64,000 nucleotides of DNA from assembly GCA_900548675.1 (NCBI GenBank), contig URLJ01000001.1, forward strand, positions 62,001 through 126,000. Direction: 5' to 3'. The notes under the pieces were generated by a model. That model was not told the origin of the DNA, ran no database searches, and was given only the letters and a program-made list of their open reading frames with translations. The position numbers and the translations under genes were made by a program. Shown here in pieces: positions 16,545 to 26,700 of the stretch (its first letter is position 1; the number at the start of each line of letters is the position of its first letter). The stretch is from an uncultured Mollicutes bacterium (lineage in GTDB: Bacteria; Bacillota_I; Bacilli_A; ML615J-28; CAG-313).

Positions 16545-18461
16545 CTACCATGATGATTCTACATTAAAGCCAGTCATTGGCATACCTGCTAATTGCGCAG
16601 CTCCTCCGGTTGATTCGTTATATAATCCTCCAAAACAAATCCCTTCATCTTTTTTTGCTGTAAATAAAAATTTACCAGAGGATACTGTTGTATTTTTTAT
16701 TGCTCTTAAATTTGCATAACTACCACCTTCAGCGCAGAAAGCGTCGTTTATTTCAAAACGTGCATCATATTCAGTTCCTAATGTAAATTCAATTGCAGAG
16801 CCTGATGTTCCTTCTGATAATAATGGTAGGTTAGAACATCTAAAATTATTACCATCAATTGTTAAAATACCAGAACCTAAATTATAACCTGTTTCATTAG
16901 AAGCTCCCTTTTCTTTTATCCAAACTTTCACATTTCTAATAGAATTTGCTACAGCTCCAAAATTACCATTCCAAAAAGTTCCTTCTAATGTTACGAAAGC
17001 AGATCTCCCTTCACCAGTGTTTCGAGTTATTGTTGCTACATTAATTTTAGGAAGGAAATAATCTAATAAATTAACTTCTGCAGTTCTACTCAAACCAAAA
17101 TTTCTTGAATCGGTTGCGTAAATACTATAACTTTTTACAGTTACATTATTTATAGTGTGCGATGTTGCTACCGTACTAGTTTTACTTGCACTACCACCCA
17201 ATGAAATATATTTATTAGTCGCATATGCTCTTGTTGTTAAAGGATTCGCTGGCGCACTTATTGTTAAACCGCTATAACCTTTAATCAAATTCAATTGTGA
17301 TACATTGGTTGTTCCAGTTGCAGTATCAGAATATGATTTGGCCGCACCATTGCTCCATGAACCAGTTAAAGTTCCTATATAAGATTGAGTTTCTTTATAA
17401 GTGCATTCAGCTAATGCCGTAGGTCCACAATTTGCTTCTGATATTATTGCAACAATTGGATAAACACTCCAAAAACTACCATAAAGACCTGTAGATTGAA
17501 CAACAGCTTGTACTCCAGAAGTGGCACGTAAATCGCCATGTCCATTATATGGAGTAGTTACATTTGCATGCTCTTGGTATAATTGATTTTGTACAGTAGT
17601 ATTAATAGTAAAAGTCCCTGTTTGGTCTTTCCCTTTCTTATCTCCATTAACAACAGTCATGCCTCCAGAAGTACGTTCTAAATATGCTTTTGTCCCGCCA
17701 TTGTCAGCAATTGTATAATTAGTAGTTACTGTTGCAGTTGAAGAGTTCCCTGACCAGGCGCTCAAATAAAAATTATTTGCAGAAGCCATTCTTGCAATTT
17801 TAGATGTTGGAATTGTCCACCAAACTTCATTAAGTTGATTCGACACTGAACGTCGAATTTGCACTCCTAAACTATAATTTGTATTAGGATTTAAAGCTGA
17901 CGTTCTAAAAGTGCCCGATGAAGCATTAATATCTCCTATAAAATTCCATCCATTACCAACGCTCCACCAATGAGCATTACATGTAGCATCAGCAGTCCAA
18001 TGTGCATCAATATAATCATAGTAGCCAGTCGAACCATATCCTGTAAAATTAGCTTTACGTGGCAAATTATCTAGATAAAAGGTTTTTGTACCTCCACTAA
18101 CGTTAACTGCATAATCATACATTGCACCTTCAACATAGGCAGTAAAACTACCGTCTCCAGTGCTTGTATTATGATAAACAGTATAATCTCCTTCTGTAAT
18201 ATAAGTATCAGCATATACTTTTATATCAGATTCATTATAATATTTTTGCGCACCGTCAATTAATAACTTAATTTTTCTTCCCCAAATATAATTTCCGCTA
18301 GCAGACGAACTTCCTTTTATAGTTAATGTCCAATGAATTGTACTATAAGGAGTATCACCATTGGCACTTCCAGTCCAATACCAGTAAAAATTTATATATC
18401 TTGAATTATTCCCGGAAGACGTTGTATAAGTGTTACTTGTAAGCGTTCCATTCGTAGCCAT
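16545..18461 (-). CDS. phage tail/fibre structural protein (DUF859-like)
   Basis: A 638-aa protein, almost all beta, rich in Ser, Thr, Asn, Gly and aromatic residues. It contains repeated fibronectin-like stretches and AMYDYAVNVSGGTKTFYLDNLPR, resembling the DUF859 minor structural proteins of Streptococcus siphophages. It sits between the long fibre protein and the collar fibre, so a side-fibre or baseplate role is likely. It starts with AAAGGAGG. The family name is from memory of motif style and was not searched. Confidence 0.6.
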   Translation of the reverse strand: MATNGTLTSNTYTTSSGNNSRYINFYWYWTGSANGDTPYSTIHWTLTIKGSSSASGNYIWGRKIKLLIDGAQKYYNESDIKVYADTYITEGDYTVYHNTSTGDGSFTAYVEGAMYDYAVNVSGGTKTFYLDNLPRKANFTGYGSTGYYDYIDAHWTADATCNAHWWSVGNGWNFIGDINASSGTFRTSALNPNTNYSLGVQIRRSVSNQLNEVWWTIPTSKIARMASANNFYLSAWSGNSSTATVTTNYTIADNGGTKAYLERTSGGMTVVNGDKKGKDQTGTFTINTTVQNQLYQEHANVTTPYNGHGDLRATSGVQAVVQSTGLYGSFWSVYPIVAIISEANCGPTALAECTYKETQSYIGTLTGSWSNGAAKSYSDTATGTTNVSQLNLIKGYSGLTISAPANPLTTRAYATNKYISLGGSASKTSTVATSHTINNVTVKSYSIYATDSRNFGLSRTAEVNLLDYFLPKINVATITRNTGEGRSAFVTLEGTFWNGNFGAVANSIRNVKVWIKEKGASNETGYNLGSGILTIDGNNFRCSNLPLLSEGTSGSAIEFTLGTEYDARFEINDAFCAEGGSYANLRAIKNTTVSSGKFLFTAKKDEGICFGGLYNESTGGAAQLAGMPMTGFNVESSW

Positions 18462-18473
18462 TTGTTACCTCCT

Positions 18474-21400
18474 TTAGTAGAATAAAAAGTACCAATCGCC
18501 GCTTTCTGTTTGTAATTGTTTAAACACGAACGCGCCGTCTTCGCTTTTTGTTCTATTACTAATTTTTAATTCGTCATAAATTATTGTTTTTTGTAATTGT
18601 GTTTCAGCACCAGAAATTTGAAAAACTGGATTATCCAAATCTGGTTCTTTTATTGTTTCACCCTCTACTGTTGTTGTTTCCTCTAATTGATATGCCGCAA
18701 TTTGATTTTCATCAATAAACATCATATTTTGGTCTGATGAAATACTGAAACCCTTTTCATCCATTCTATATTTTTTAGAATAAGATTCATCTAAATTTTG
18801 TGTCCAATAAACACTTGTGCTATCATATTCAAGTTTTAAATCTGCAATTTCAACATTTCCTACAAAATTGCTTGATATTGTAGCTCCACAAATACCAATA
18901 ATAACTCTAACAGTATCAATGTTAGAACTATTTGATGTATTATCATATAAATTATTACTTAAATAATAACTTTTTGTAAAAGGATTGTAAACATAAATTT
19001 TGTTAGAACTTGAATTATAACAAATTGTAGTTTCAGCATCAGGCATAGAATTGGTTTTCGTTTGTGCGTCTGTTGTGCTTGTTGCTGTTTTAAAAGTTTC
19101 AATTGAGCGATTATAAGTTGCTGTCACAATTGTTTCTTCTAAAAGGGCGGCCGGTAATGTAACTAATCTACTATCTGATGCGCTAACAACTCCTTGAACC
19201 CCACTTGGACTTACTAAAACAATATTTGAGCCAGTTTGTGGTAAATAAGTTAATTCTATTTGACCTTCTTCTGCGACTAAAGTTTCATTTACTTCTTTTG
19301 TTACGTGAGCTTCTGGTGTTGCTAAAGGCATTGTTTTATATATATAATCTTGTGTAAAACTTGCATTAATTTTTTTAATATTTGTTCCCTCGGCTGCCGC
19401 GTAGCAATTAATAGGTACATAATATGCATTTGTAATATATGGATTGGAACTACTTGATGTAAAACTTAATCCATTGGGTTGGTCTATTAAATGTTTATAA
19501 AAAACTAAACCAACAAAACAATTTCCTGCAGAAATATTTCCTTTTATTTTATAAGCCAATAATAAATTTTCTACATTTTCTTTTAAGTCTATTGGTGAAC
19601 TTAAGATAAAGTCGTATTTAACTTCGTCTGTAGTTTTTGTACGAATTTGGAAACTATTACCGCAGACAGTAGCTTTTCTTACTAAAGCTTCTTCATTATA
19701 ATAAACATTTGAAAAATAATCTTCTTCTAAATTTTTATTTAACCAAAAATCTGCTTTAATAACTCCACTTGCAACTGCTGTTTTGTGTTGTTGCATAACG
19801 CTATTTTTTAATAAATTTACTCCTTTTGTTCTATCAAAAGAAATATCTAATGACTCACCAGATAATAACATATTAGAAACAGTTTGTGTTAATGCTTGTG
19901 TTTTTTTTTCGTTCTCATCAACCAAAGATACTAAAGTAGTCGCTTGTTGACTAACAACACCTAAATCTTCTTTCATTGTTTTTGTATCTGCTATTTCTTG
20001 TGCTAGTTTGTCATTAATTGCCGCAATATCATTATTTACTAAATCATTATATTTTCCAGTTAAATCTCCTTCTACTTGCGTAATTCTATCGTCTGTATCT
20101 TCTGGCGCAGGCGTCCAGTCTGTTGCTTGATTACCTTTTTCAATTTTAACTTTTTTATAAGTATTAACAACGCCATCAGAGCTTCGATAGCCAAGACGTA
20201 TACCATAACAGTTTGCTGGAACTGTACAATAACCTACCAAACGAGAATATTCAGTTTTCACTGTTCCTGTTATCCATTGATAACTTGTGCGATTACCTCC
20301 TTCAACAGTAGGAAAAAATTCAATTAAACCAGTATTTCCAGTGTACTCGCTTTCACCTTTTATATCAAAACTAATTGCCCATTGTTCTCCCGGTTCACAT
20401 GCAATTAAATTAGTGCTGTTTGCCGTACCATTTAAAGCTTGGGTAAATTCTTTTAAGCTATCACGTGCGTAATTCCTTGCTCCGATTTGCAAATCATCAA
20501 TACTATCGACAATACCAATTGTTAAAGTATCTAGCGCATTTGTCGTTCCTCCAGCCGCATACATTGTACATTTAACTAAATTAGTTGTTTTTGTTGGTGT
20601 ATAAACTTTTGAACTTTCGTTCGCACTTGAAGTATATTTTGTTGTCCAAGAAGTTCCGTTTGAACTTTCTTGAATTATAAATCTTCCAGAATAAGCTGTT
20701 GATGTTGCACTTGTACCATCTCTATAATATGCACCAAAAGTAATTGTTGCTGGTGTTAAAGTTCCTTTCATAGAACGAGTAACTGTATTTGCGCTACTTG
20801 TTACCCAATAAGTTCTTGCAGTTGTACCATTTGTACCATTTCTACCTACACTATAAGAAGTAGAAGTCGTATTATCTGTATAAGTAATTATTGTACGAGT
20901 CCATAAATATTGTCCCGCACTTACACTAGGTATTGATGTAACCCAGTCTCCAGTAGGAACTGTTGTTCCATTTGAAGAAACTTGATAAGTGATTGCAGTT
21001 GAACTAATACCTTTGCCTGCAGTACCTGTTTCACCCATTTTACCGATACTATAAGAAGTACTTGTTGTATTATCCGTATAGGTGATTATTGTTCTAGTCC
21101 ATAAATATTGACCAGCACTTACGCTCGGTACAGTTAAACTCCATGTACCCGTTGGTGCGGTTGTTCCTGATGTTCCAACTTGATATGTTACAGTAGTTGA
21201 GCTAACACCTTTCCCTGCCGCTCCAGCAGAGCCCGTTGCACCAGTTTGCGCTTTGCTCCAGCTAAAAGTTTTATTAAATGTCTTTCCAACTACTGTAACT
21301 GGAATTGTTAAAACTCCATTATTCGCAATTGATGAAGTTAATGCAGTTGTTACAGCTACTGTAATTGAAGTATTTGTTTGTCCATTGTTATTAATTGTTG

Positions 21401-21935
21401 TTGTCATTCCAGCAGAGGGTTTCCCAGATATAGTACCAACTGTAGTTGCTACTTGTGTATTACCCTGATATCCATATACTTGAATCGTAACATTATTAGC
21501 AATAGCAGTATTATTTTTATCTGCGCGAAAAACATGTGATTCATTTGAAATAACAACGTTGCATTCTTCATGAATTTCCGCAATTGTATATTGCGCACTT
21601 GCTTTTACCATTTCATCCCCTCCTCTATAAATTTTAAAAGTTTGTTGTTGCTCGTTGCTTAAACCATGAAATAGTAATATACGAGCATAAATATTTGTTT
21701 TTAATGTGACCGCAGCTGAATTACAACTTATACTTTCTCTATAAGTCCCATCGCTGTTATACACTCTTAGTCGCCATTCTGTAATTGTAGCGCCTTCAAT
21801 TGTATAAGTGCCAGCAGGGAAGAAAATTAAATCTGAATAAATAGAATTAGGATAAGAGCTGCTGGTTTCAACAGCTCCTGTATTCAAATTTAAAAAGCCA
21901 GTGTGCCATATACCATTAAAATACTGTCTTCCCAT
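18474..21935 (-). CDS. large modular tail fibre protein
   Basis: A 1153-aa protein. The N-terminal 230 residues are beta-rich. Two near-identical repeats of about 65 aa follow, each with YQV, PSVSAGQYLWTRTIITYTD and NTTSTSY separated by collagen-like Gly-X-Y stretches (GATGSAGAAGKG, GETGTAGKG). A carbohydrate-module-like region (ARNYARDSL...) and a coiled coil (about 590-690) come next, then a C-terminal region ending with KGFSISSDQNMMFIDE, typical of Gram-positive phage fibres that bind wall sugars. It probably assembles as a trimer under the baseplate. Confidence 0.75.
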   Translation of the reverse strand: MGRQYFNGIWHTGFLNLNTGAVETSSSYPNSIYSDLIFFPAGTYTIEGATITEWRLRVYNSDGTYRESISCNSAAVTLKTNIYARILLFHGLSNEQQQTFKIYRGGDEMVKASAQYTIAEIHEECNVVISNESHVFRADKNNTAIANNVTIQVYGYQGNTQVATTVGTISGKPSAGMTTTINNNGQTNTSITVAVTTALTSSIANNGVLTIPVTVVGKTFNKTFSWSKAQTGATGSAGAAGKGVSSTTVTYQVGTSGTTAPTGTWSLTVPSVSAGQYLWTRTIITYTDNTTSTSYSIGKMGETGTAGKGISSTAITYQVSSNGTTVPTGDWVTSIPSVSAGQYLWTRTIITYTDNTTSTSYSVGRNGTNGTTARTYWVTSSANTVTRSMKGTLTPATITFGAYYRDGTSATSTAYSGRFIIQESSNGTSWTTKYTSSANESSKVYTPTKTTNLVKCTMYAAGGTTNALDTLTIGIVDSIDDLQIGARNYARDSLKEFTQALNGTANSTNLIACEPGEQWAISFDIKGESEYTGNTGLIEFFPTVEGGNRTSYQWITGTVKTEYSRLVGYCTVPANCYGIRLGYRSSDGVVNTYKKVKIEKGNQATDWTPAPEDTDDRITQVEGDLTGKYNDLVNNDIAAINDKLAQEIADTKTMKEDLGVVSQQATTLVSLVDENEKKTQALTQTVSNMLLSGESLDISFDRTKGVNLLKNSVMQQHKTAVASGVIKADFWLNKNLEEDYFSNVYYNEEALVRKATVCGNSFQIRTKTTDEVKYDFILSSPIDLKENVENLLLAYKIKGNISAGNCFVGLVFYKHLIDQPNGLSFTSSSSNPYITNAYYVPINCYAAAEGTNIKKINASFTQDYIYKTMPLATPEAHVTKEVNETLVAEEGQIELTYLPQTGSNIVLVSPSGVQGVVSASDSRLVTLPAALLEETIVTATYNRSIETFKTATSTTDAQTKTNSMPDAETTICYNSSSNKIYVYNPFTKSYYLSNNLYDNTSNSSNIDTVRVIIGICGATISSNFVGNVEIADLKLEYDSTSVYWTQNLDESYSKKYRMDEKGFSISSDQNMMFIDENQIAAYQLEETTTVEGETIKEPDLDNPVFQISGAETQLQKTIIYDELKISNRTKSEDGAFVFKQLQTESGDWYFLFY

Positions 21936-21947
21936 TTAAATCCTCCT

Positions 21948-23756
21948 TTACTCAACTTCACAAATGAAAGTTGTTTTTGTGTCTACTTCCGCGTCACTTA
22001 CATAAATAACTTTTCCAGTTTTAAATACGGCACCGTTATCTAATGCATCCCCTTCAGCATCTAATCGATACCAATTATATGTGTAATCTTGAGCCTCTGT
22101 CGCAGTTGCCCAAGTACTTCCATTATATTTCATTAAAGTTACTGTTTTAGCATTTGTATCTACTTTGTACCAAAGCGTTCCACTTGTTGGACTACTTGGC
22201 GCACTTACACTAATATCTGCTAATAAACCGTCTGTTTCATTTCCATTTGCAAATAATCTACAAGTTAAAGTTGTATTTCCAATTCCGTTTTTGAAAATAT
22301 TTCCACCTGTACTTTCAATTGTTGCAACCATCGAATCTGATTTATCTTCTAAAGTAATTACGTCTTGATAAGTTTGTGAATTATATGTCATTGTGCATCT
22401 ATAAGTTGCTATGTTTGCAACTGAGCTACCATCAACAGATAAAGTCGCTGCAGTTCCAACTTGAGACCAAGAGCCAGAGGCATATTTTTCCCATTTGTAT
22501 GTAGCTCCAGAGCTGATTGATGTCGCACCATCATAAGCTTGAGTAGCTAATGTTAATGTGCCACTTTGATTAATGAAAACTGTTCCATTTGGAGCATAAA
22601 CTGTAAATACCACTGCATTTTCTCCATCTTGTCCCGCAGCCCCTGCTGCACCTTTAACAGCCTTTGACCAACTAAATGTTTTAGTAACTGTTTGGCCATT
22701 TGAAGTAATTACTAATGGAATTGTTCCACTATCTACATTTCCTAAAGTGGCTCCTTTTGTAATTGATAATGTTAAAGTAACTACATTATTAGAAGTTGCT
22801 TGAGTTGCTGTCATTCCGCTTGGTAAACCTGTTGGAGTTGTTAAAGTACAACTTGTAATTGCTGTTCCTTTATAAGCTGTAATTGGAATAGTAATTGTTG
22901 TGGCGGCTGAAATTGGATGATTTGTACTTGCGTCTGCAATAATAGATTGCGCTTCGTTGCCAATAATTACTGATAAACCTCCCGCGCCCGCAGCGCCATT
23001 TGTTCCTGCTTTACCATCATATAATTTACTAATTGAAATTATGTCGTAAACATCAGTATTTTCTGTTGATAGTTTAATTGTAGCAACATCGTCAACAAAA
23101 ATTCCATGAGAAGGTTTAACATTTAAAGTCCCGCTTGTAATATTTGCATTATCAGATGTTGTTGGATAATCAACAAAATTCCCACTACTGTTTTTATATT
23201 GCCATCTAATTGTAGAAACACCTTGTATTTCTCCAGTTAAACTAATTGAATCTGGACCTATTAAAGTTTTATCTCCATTATATTTAAAAATTTGTGCCCC
23301 ACTAATTGTAGCTAACCTTGCGCTTGAAGCATTTTTTACTAAAGAATAAGAAATATCAGCTTGCGCATAAACTGTTTGTCTTGTTTGTGGGTCAATATAT
23401 TGTATATAACATATATAAGTAACTAATCCCGAATTTGAACTTGATAATACATTTGTATTAACAGTTAATTTTCCACCGCTTACAGTTTCTCCAGTTGTAA
23501 GAGATGCCTCTGCCCCAGAGCCATCTCTTCTTTTATAATTAATTGTTAAACCAGAGGCATTTAATTGCACTGCAGTTTGATTAAGGAAAATTGTAGGTTC
23601 AACTACTAAATTTGTAGTTGTCCAGTTAGGATTAAAAGCATTTGTATCTTGGTCTAAAATTTGTGTTTTTGGTAAATTTGATGTTAAATATACTGATAGT
23701 TGTCTGCTATCTGATAAATCAACAATCGTAATTTGACCTGAAGCTTTTATTGCCAT
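21948..23756 (-). CDS. tail fibre/baseplate protein with Ig-like domains
   Basis: A 602-aa protein beginning MAIKASGQITIVDLSDSRQL, a common start of baseplate fibre proteins. Several beta-sandwich domains follow, with short collagen-like Gly-rich joints (DGKAGTNGAAGAGG, KGAAGAAGQDG). The last roughly 125 residues are an Ig-like domain (NIFKNG...TFICEVE) that reappears at the end of the neighbouring 1529-aa protein (NVFKNR...TFNCSIQV). The gene lies in tight order with other fibre genes. Its exact place in the particle is unknown. Confidence 0.65.
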   Translation of the reverse strand: MAIKASGQITIVDLSDSRQLSVYLTSNLPKTQILDQDTNAFNPNWTTTNLVVEPTIFLNQTAVQLNASGLTINYKRRDGSGAEASLTTGETVSGGKLTVNTNVLSSSNSGLVTYICYIQYIDPQTRQTVYAQADISYSLVKNASSARLATISGAQIFKYNGDKTLIGPDSISLTGEIQGVSTIRWQYKNSSGNFVDYPTTSDNANITSGTLNVKPSHGIFVDDVATIKLSTENTDVYDIISISKLYDGKAGTNGAAGAGGLSVIIGNEAQSIIADASTNHPISAATTITIPITAYKGTAITSCTLTTPTGLPSGMTATQATSNNVVTLTLSITKGATLGNVDSGTIPLVITSNGQTVTKTFSWSKAVKGAAGAAGQDGENAVVFTVYAPNGTVFINQSGTLTLATQAYDGATSISSGATYKWEKYASGSWSQVGTAATLSVDGSSVANIATYRCTMTYNSQTYQDVITLEDKSDSMVATIESTGGNIFKNGIGNTTLTCRLFANGNETDGLLADISVSAPSSPTSGTLWYKVDTNAKTVTLMKYNGSTWATATEAQDYTYNWYRLDAEGDALDNGAVFKTGKVIYVSDAEVDTKTTFICEVE

Positions 23757-23769
23757 TTATATTCCTCCT

Positions 23770-26700
23770 TTACACTTGAATAGAACAGTTAAATGTTGCT
23801 TGCGAATCTACATCTGCTTGCGTTAAAGAAATTGTTGAACCCATGCCTAAATGTGATTGATTCCAAGCTTCATCTCCTTCTTCGTCTTTTGAAACTCTAG
23901 TCCAAATAAAAGCAGAAGGTGATAATGTATTAGTTATATCTTCCTGTCCTTTTCTTACAACTGCCGTTAAGACAGTGTCTATATTTCTATTTTTAAAAAC
24001 ATTTCCGTTTGATGAAAGAATAGTTATATTATAAGCTATTGTTCCATCTATTATATTATCTATTGTATCATTTTTACCTGCATAATTGATTTTAAAGCCT
24101 TCTTGAGATACTTCAAAAAAAGTATGCCCATTCTCATTTAGACCTCTAATACCATATTTAATAACAGATTCGCCTTGTACGGTCTCTTCCCATTTACCTA
24201 CCTGTACTCTTAAATTGCGGTCTTTTCCATTGATAGAAACCTCATTTGGCTGTAATACCTCTAAACCATTTTCAGAAGTTAATCTTAAAGCACCTTCCTG
24301 TGCGTCTAAACTTAAACCGTTCCAAGCCAAACTTACTGCATCTCTATAAACTTTAAAACTTTCTGTATAAATATAATCATCAATAAAAAATGGTAATTTA
24401 TCTAATTCTTCTATAGTTGTAGTTACATTTTCTCCAAAAGTTGCCGTTAAGTCAATTAACATTGGCTGAGTTAATTTTAATTGCCAATTAGATTGAATTT
24501 CTGATAACATAGCAGAAACTTCATATAAATTTTGATTATTTGCTCCACTTAGCATTCCACTAATTGTTATCATACCATCATTTATAAAATAACTTATTGT
24601 TTTTGAATAATTTTGTAAACCTGCAATTAATTGATGTTGAATATTTCCATCCACATTTTCTAAACCAATTGTCGCTCTATAATAATATTTATGTGTGCTA
24701 TCAATATCAATTGTATGATGTGTAATATTTAAATTTCTACTACCTACGTTTTGAGTGCTTACAAGACAATTATAATTGCCAACTGACTCAATGTCAAGTG
24801 TTGCATTTTCATCTGTGCTCCATTGATTTGTATATGTGCCTAAAAAGTTAGGATTTTGAATTAAATTACGGAATTGTGTACCTTCTTTGCGTTCTACTAA
24901 TTGTCTAAATTGTAAACCATTTTGGTTGTATAGTACATAAGTATTAAAATCAGTTTGTTTATTTGCGTCTTCTCCATAGGCATAAATACCATTTTCATTC
25001 CATAAAAAACGCGGTTGTGAGCTATTCCAAATTTGGATTTGACGAGTATCTAATTTACCAACGGTCATTTTACTTGCATTTATATAACTTGGTGTAATTG
25101 CTGTCTCCCATTTGTAATTACCATATTCATCATAACTATCTGCAATAAAAATACCATTTGAAGTAATTCTCATTTTACCATAAACGCCATTTTCGTTCTT
25201 TTCTTTATTTGTTACTGTAATACCTGTTTCATCCCAAACTACATCATTAAATTCACTTAATTTCAATTCAACTTTGTTTTGCATTAAAGTATCTTCTAAT
25301 AAGTTTTTATTAATATTTCCTGTTGCATCGGTGATTGTAGTTGCATAATCATAATAATCACCTTTATTTTGTAATTGAATTGTTGCCGCAGTAATTTTTT
25401 GGAATAAATCTTCAAACTTATCTTTAAAATTACTAATAGTAATTTCTGTATTTTGAGGCTCTAGCAAATTAAAAGACACTGAATTAATAAATCCTACTAA
25501 TCCATAAAATCTTAATTCTTCATCGTAAATTGGAATACGCGTTCCTGCAACAGGTTTGAAATTGCTATAATCTTTAACAGGGTGTTCTAGTTGTGCTAAA
25601 TTAGCAACTGAAATAGTATAAGTTACTTGAGGAATTGAAGATTCTTTCATTGTATCTAAAGCATCGTTATAATAATATTTTGAAGTTACGTCATAATTAC
25701 AATCTAAAATATAGCTAGAAAACGCGCTTTCTTGGTCAAAAGACATTAATGGTACATTTGTAGTATATTGTAATTTAATTTTTGTATATACTTTACCATC
25801 AATTGTTTCTTTATAAGAATAATAATCAGTTCCATAAATTAAAGTATAAGTTGAATGTGTTAATTCTAAAGTTTCGTCATTAATATAATTAACTCCACTT
25901 GTATTAGCAGTAACTATAATTGAAGATAAAATAACATCTTCATGGTCAATTGTCAAAATCTGTTCTAGTGGAGAATAATACATTCTCGCGCGATTACCTA
26001 AATCATCAATATAAGTTTGATTATTTAAATAACCTTCATATATATAATAATTTGTTCCACGTGCCTTCGCTCTAACATAAATTCTTGTATCTGCAGTTTG
26101 TGTAAATACAGTTCCATCTTCAGGCTCGTAGAAATTAATATAAATACCTCTATTTGTTAAACTATTCTCATCGGTATTTGTATAACCATATTCTACTGTA
26201 TAATCCGTTCCTTGCGTTGCATGAGTTGGCCCTTTAACATAAACTTTAAAATTTTCGTCATACTCGCTATTAACAATACTGTTGTTCATAACTTCAATGC
26301 TTTCAATATCGATTATATCATATAAATAAACATCTCGTTGAACTCCGTCAACTTGAACTTGCCCTACAATTTCATTTGGTATTTTATAACACCAATTATC
26401 AGTTGTCCATTGTTGAGTAGGTAGTAACTGTTCTGTTGGTAATTCACTTGGAACTACTTCAGTAAAAGTTTCAGTTTTATTCATATAGGTTGTATAACTA
26501 GTATCTTCCCAATAGCCCTCTCTTACAAAAGGAGCTAATAATGATTCGAATTCAGTTACAACCTCTTGTTTTTCTAATTGAGCTAAAAATAAATTTAGTT
26601 TTAATTGGTCAACTTCAATTTCCTTTTCATAAATTAAACCTGTTGTATCACCATTATCACGCCCTCTTCCTAATCGCGCCAGTTCAATTGTAGCTTCTGT